Source: Alisma plantago-aquatica (Eukaryota > Streptophyta > Magnoliopsida > Alismatales > Alismataceae). Taken from it: DNA of 64,000 nucleotides. The position numbers and the translations under genes were made by a program. The stretch is taken from NCBI GenBank assembly GCA_963693085.1, contig OY856409.1, positions 519,757,303 through 519,821,302 of the forward strand. The letters are read 5' to 3'. The notes under the pieces are model-generated. The model worked only from the letters and a program-made list of their open reading frames with translations, had not been told where the DNA came from and made no database searches. Every line of letters starts with the position of its first letter. Positions within the stretch are counted from its first letter, which is position 1. Of the stretch, positions 59,511 to 64,000 are shown one piece after another.

Positions 59511-61254
59511 GGATGAGGTGACAACCCAACTTCTATCTCCAATTCTAACTCAAATATTGTCTTCCCCATCATCAAATACATTCTCTAAAGTGGCAAAGAA
59601 CTGGTGTCAACTCTACATATGTCTCCTACATTGTCATTAGAACCTCAAATAAGCCCATGGCTTCCATAACACCCAAGTAATACTTGAAGAAACCTAGAGT
59701 CCCCATTATCTCCTAGCATGCATAGTGGGTGGCTATTACCCTATGCATCAAGCACTCCTGGTGCTTTGGTTTTTTCACCTGACTGCTCCTCACTTCGGGT
59801 GCTTTCTCATGCTTCTCATAGGGTACACCCTCATGTGGTACATCATGCATAACATCATTGTCACCATCCAAAAGTAGTCGTCTTTATGCTTGCGGATGGG
59901 GCTGTGGTTGTGGTGTTGTGGAAGCTGAAGGTCGAGGTCGATGGTCATGTCGATGAAGAAGAAGGTTAGGCTGGTGAATGTGGTGGTACTTCCCTAGAAG
60001 AAATGGATTGTCTGGATTCTACCCCACCTCTAATAGGTGGTAGAGTGGATTCCTCCATCATGTCATCCACCGACGTCGCAATATGATGTGACTCTTCATG
60101 TGAACTGGATGTGGTCGATGGAGGTAAAAGAGCTAGAGATGATGTCGCGGTTCAAGATGATCTGTTCTTGGGCCAACTTTGATAGGAGAGGATGTCCTTG
60201 GTCTTCTCTACAACCTTCTTAGCAACTATCTTCATTTTTTATGAATTTAGGTGGAGAAGGGTGGGAGATTTAGGTTTTTCAAACTTTGGAATCTTGGGCA
60301 GAATGGAGAGAATAAAGGGGATTTGATGGTGGAATTGGGGTGGAAAAGGTAGATGGAGGTAGGGGAAATGTTGTGGAAGTGATTGGGGGTTTATTGGAGG
60401 TTAATGGAGGAAGAATCAAAGGTTTTGGATGGCTCTACATGGTGTTAGGATGTGCGGAATAACTGTGTGATTTTGAATAAATGAAATGAGAAAGTGATTA
60501 GAAAGTGTTGGAATCAAGGGTATATTTCTTGGGTCGGGACGCAGCATGACTGTATTGCATGGTACAGATGTTTTGCCTTCTAGCACCATGATCGTGGAGT
60601 GCCACACGACCATTATGTCTTGGTTGTCACACGACCATGCTGCCTAGCATGACCATTCTGGGTCTAATTTTCTTTTTTTATTTTCTTTAATTCTCTTATT
60701 GATTTGAGTATATCACCATGGCCATTCCATGGTGCCACAGACATGGTGAGTACTATAGCAGGTCAATTCAACTTGAAATTCATCAAAACACCACATCTTT
60801 GATCAAAAGTGATTTTTCATGAATCCTTTGTCTGAAAAATTCTAATATCCTTCATTTCACCATTGTTTTCACTTACACATCTTAAAACTAAATAAAGACT
60901 ATTGAAAACAAGTGTGTGTGTGTGTGTGTTTTCTTGGAAGAGTGTAAAGATAACCAAAAGTATCAAAAAATGAATGGTTAGGTGAAAATTTCCCCAAACC
61001 TAGGTGGGTTGCCTCCCACTATCTCTACGTTTCATGCCTTCAGCCAGGATTTTAGTAGATTCCTAAATCACTCAACCATTTGGCATCTTCATGTGTCCAC
61101 TCTTGCAATAGATGCATCTCTCATTTGCATTCAACATGTCTTCCCTATCCCGTTGATCACAAAATCTATCATCAAGTCTTTCATTCGCATTTCCCTCTTT
61201 CAAATGACCAGTCGAACTCTTGAAGTGACCATGTTCAATATCCTCATCTTCGGT
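59511..61254 (-). other. Non-coding middle part of the Athila/Tat-like element
   Basis: No supported gene. Positions 60540-60760 contain another set of CACGACCAT / CATGGCCAT imperfect palindromes like those at 56690-57020. GGTTGCCTCCCAC at about 61003-61018 is the pol-end landmark on the minus strand. Confidence 0.4.
60912..60929. repeat. (GT)n microsatellite
   Basis: Nine GT units in AT-rich non-coding DNA. Confidence 0.9.
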
Positions 61255-61794
61255 TCACCGGGTTGGGGTCTTGTGCATGTTGATGTTTATCTTCATGTCC
61301 ATGGAAGAGATTGTCATTATGCAGCTGTGCACATGTATCTCAGCATTAGTTGTAGATATAAATGGTCTTTCCAAGATGATGGGAATCTTCATATCCTCCA
61401 AGTTCATGTCAAGAATAATGAAATTTTCTGGGAACATTCCTGCCCTTTCTTATCTATCATCACCAAAACATCATCCACTCTACCTCTCAGCACTTTGTTT
61501 GAGCGATATGCCAATTGGAGAGTACAATGAACATGTTTCAACTTGCCCAACCCCAACTCCACATAGACGCTATATGGCATCAAATTCACACTAGATCCCA
61601 AATCAAGTACGAATTTTCCGGTGTGTGATGTTTGTAAGGAAATATGGCAGCAAAGCAGGCAGTGAATCAAAAAAAATATCTGACATATTCCACTTAAAAC
61701 AATATATCACATCAACAACTATATAATGGAAAGGATGGGTTTGAGGATATATCTGGTCCTGTAGCAAGTCCAACGACAATATCCTTGTAGTCAC
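61255..61794 (-). pseudogene. Gypsy aspartic protease fragment
   Basis: The minus strand reads VLDLGSSVNLMPYSVYVELG, where families have the catalytic motif D(L/S)GAS, so the aspartate is present. It continues with LGKLKHVHCTLQLAYRS and VLRGRVDDVLVMIDK. After a frameshift near 61430 comes FIILDMNLEDMKIPIILERPFIST (usually ILGRPF). This is the retropepsin of Athila/Tat-type gypsy elements. The upstream part to 61794 is open but not recognisable. Nothing of RT follows. Confidence 0.75.
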
Positions 61795-63046
61795 TCTCGA
61801 ACAACGTCTGCAACAACTTTGGGTTGATCACCATGGACAACAACTTGACGTTGTCTTCCTAGGGGGAAAAGCCCCTCACCTCTAGAGTAGTCCACACAGA
61901 CCACCTAAAACTCATGTCGTTCTAGAAGAATGGACAAGAATGAGTTGTTCCTTCTTGTTGATGTACTTGTACCAACTTGTTCTCCCACAATTGTTCCCCC
62001 TTTCTATCCCTCTCTTTATTGGGTAGGACTTGTTTGGGTTCTCTCAATTACCACAACTAGAGAAGACAACAATTGTCAGAGGCAATTGATGATGTCTCTA
62101 AGAAGCCCCCAATACCCCTCTATTTATAGGAGTGTTAGGGTCAAGGTTCCTAGACTGAGCGAGAGTGGAAGGGACCAAATTTCACAAATTTTTGCAACAT
62201 GAGAACAAAAAAATGAACGGTTAACAGGTGAACCATTCAGTTGTCATGTAAGATGATCGGTTCATCTCTTGAACCAGTCATTTCATCATTTTTCCTAATC
62301 TCAATTGTATTGACAATTATAATTCAATTAATACACAACATGATGTCAGCACCAATCCTTGATCCAATCAATGTGATCCATGAACTAGGCAGTTCATCAC
62401 ATCGACCGGTTGTTTGATGACCTTGAGCCGAACGGTTCATTCAGTGAACCGGTCGGTTCATGCCTTGGTTCATCCATAATTCAGACAATGTAGTCTCCAA
62501 TCAACTTGACACTCCAACTGATTGGTTCAACACTTGAATCGCTTGGTTCAAAGTTCGGTAAATCAATTGTTGTTTAAATTGAATACCTAAAACTTTAGTA
62601 ATAAATTTAAACATCATTCATGTACAAACTCCTATTCCAAGTGTATCCTATGTGTGTGACCTTATAGGTTCCAAGTTACATTAGCAGTGAATGTTCATAA
62701 CTAATTTATGACATCACAAGAAAGGAGTGGTATCTAGCAACACATTATTGCTACCCAAGTAAATGGAAAGTTGGAGAACAACTTCAACCAACAATATGTG
62801 ATTGGTGTTACATGTTTATATGTCACTAATATACATATTGAACTTGAGGCATGGAATAGTCATCCTCTTAAACATTTAATCTCTATTCCTTGAACTAGAG
62901 CAGATTGTCTAAGGTGTATGTAAGATCAATATCATATATTGACTCACATGTGCATGGCCATCCACTTCTCAGTCTAACTTATCAAGTGGCCAAGATATCA
63001 TACTCGTGTGGAAGGGAAATATTCCATCTATATCACTCACAGTATT
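61750..63046 (-). repeat. Second copy of the copia LTR, truncated
   Basis: Aligns by eye with about 2360-3540 throughout. The left edge is blurred against the protease fragment. In place of the CAGTCGACTC motifs of copy 1, positions 62215-62560 carry ACCGGTCGGTTCA and GAACCATTCAGT-like motifs. Homology stops at about 63045, where another LTR starts. Orientation is taken from copy 1. Confidence 0.6.
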
Positions 63047-64000
63047 TGTTGACCTAGAGGTTATACATTGTCCATATTTTGATAATGACTTAACTATTCC
63101 ATTCATATGTATCTAATATGTGTATGCAAGATTGATTTTAGGTGTTAGTACATGAAAAGGATCAAATTACACAAGCCCTAGCTTGTCCAAGTTCAAGTCA
63201 AAAGATATACAAGTGTGCAAATTAGGAAATCCATGTAAATGACCTTAGAAGAATTGTGTAATCACTTGTATTGATGATATGAATTATAACTAAGATGAGA
63301 AAATTATGTGGGACACTTAGAACCAAGTTTTAATCACTTTTTATGCACTTTAGAAAATTGATCACAGGTTGTTAATCGGTCAAGTTACAATCTCAATCGG
63401 TCCACTGGATCAACTCTCTGAAGAGTGCATCGGTCGAGTTGCGCACTCACAGAACTCAATCGATCAGGTTACTAACCAAATGATATTTTCATTGGTCGGG
63501 CGAGTTTCCACAAGACAAACTCAACTGATGGTTTGAAAATTGGGTTTGTCTTTTACCCAATCAGTCGAGTTACCTTTATTGAATCTCGACTGAATGTATT
63601 GTACAAAAAATGCAAAAAAAGTGATTCTAACCGTTGGTGACTTGTTTGGACGAAAATAGATATGTTGTCTTGTGCAAAAATGGCTATAATTCAACCCTAA
63701 GTGTTCCCCAACTCAAAGGGGCACCCCCATCTATAATTAGGACCACTTGGAGTTCATTCTAAGGTTTCTCATTCCATATATGCTTGGTTCTTGCTTAGTT
63801 GAGAGTGTTGCACACCTTTGAGCCCCTTTCTCTCTTTACCTTCAAGTCAAATCTATGAGTATGAGTGAGTTAGGATCTGTTGTAAGAGAGTTATCCCTTG
63901 TATCCATGTAAAGCTCTCCACCTCCATCTTCCTACCCCCTTTCCTTATTGAAGAAAAGGCTTGAAGATCTTCTCTGAGTGAAGGAGAAGGAGTGGTTGTT
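63047..64000 (+). mobile_element. Start of another LTR retrotransposon, runs off the window
   Basis: TGTTGACCTAGAGG at 63047 has the TG start and style of plant copia LTRs (SIRE/Maximus-like) and exactly interrupts the homology of the copia LTR copy, so it is probably a younger insertion. Candidate target site is GTATT (63042-63046); its partner lies beyond the window. Positions 63370-63600 hold AATCGGTC(A/G)AGTT motifs. No gene is visible. Confidence 0.45.

Larger units (their letters stand above)
56498..61749 (-). mobile_element. Decayed Athila/Tat-like gypsy element, minus strand
   Basis: Minus-strand landmarks in order are: a gypsy aspartic protease (61670-61255), a GTGGGAGGCAACCCA segment (about 61015-61000) that commonly marks the end of pol in Athila/Tat elements, an env-like or late-ORF fragment (59510-59220), and two GAGGACA...AGTTTGGGGTGG segments (about 58385 and 57510) also typical of these elements. 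RT, RNase H and integrase are missing between the protease and the GTGGGAGGC segment, so a large internal deletion has occurred. The giant-LTR element is inserted at its lower end. Confidence 0.55.

Noticed and set aside
60982..61530. 182-codon + strand ORF
   Set aside because: It is the antisense of the gypsy protease fragment; its translation has no domain.

Overview
This window is nuclear DNA from a plant with a large, repeat-dense genome. I see no intact host gene, rRNA or tRNA gene, and nothing bacterial. Almost every recognisable segment is a transposable element (TE), many of them inserted inside one another: Ty1/copia and Ty3/gypsy LTR retrotransposons primed by initiator-Met tRNA, a plant CACTA (En/Spm) DNA transposon with TNP2-type transposase, a LINE fragment and a hAT-type MITE. 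The species cannot be fixed from this sequence.

Layout. (1) 1-2.35 kb is LTR-like DNA without genes. (2) A minus-strand copia element runs from its 3' LTR (about 2350-4124) through the end of its RT and its RNase H (4148-4810). It is then interrupted by a 17.1 kb block (4811-21919), resumes exactly at 21925 with RT, integrase, protease and gag up to about 24986, and is interrupted again in its leader by the CACTA element (25420-34944, TTA target duplication). (3) The 4811-21919 block has TGTAA...TTACA ends and may be a giant solo LTR. It holds a complete non-autonomous gypsy-like LTR element (6014-15253, target duplication GTGAA), a decayed unrecognised coding sequence (17438-18208), and a 5'-truncated LINE (19781 to about 21250) that itself contains a 553 bp hAT-type MITE (20248-20800, 8 bp target duplication). 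(4) 35903-41820 is a minus-strand gag-only gypsy element with one truncated LTR. (5) 41821-43127 and 56498 to about 61750 are a decayed gypsy (Athila/Tat-like) region. It is split by a third non-autonomous gypsy element (43133-56492, target duplication GTTTT) with two LTRs of about 5.2 kb around only 2.9 kb of internal DNA. (6) About 61750-63046 is a second copy of the copia LTR seen at 2.4 kb, entered at 63047 by another LTR that runs off the window.

The most complete coding system is the CACTA element. It has a TNP2 transposase gene (27057-30313; three in-frame stops and one frameshift) and a second gene of about 13 exons (30715-34163) ending in a Ulp1-type cysteine protease domain with its catalytic residues still present. 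Dense GCGTCGGTT/AACCGACGC subterminal repeats lie at both ends, a near-perfect 194 bp hairpin lies upstream of the transposase, and a 360 bp minisatellite lies between the genes. The other theme is non-autonomy: three gypsy elements have little or no coding capacity and LTRs that are large relative to the internal region. Several unrelated LTRs also carry arrays of short CG-containing motifs.
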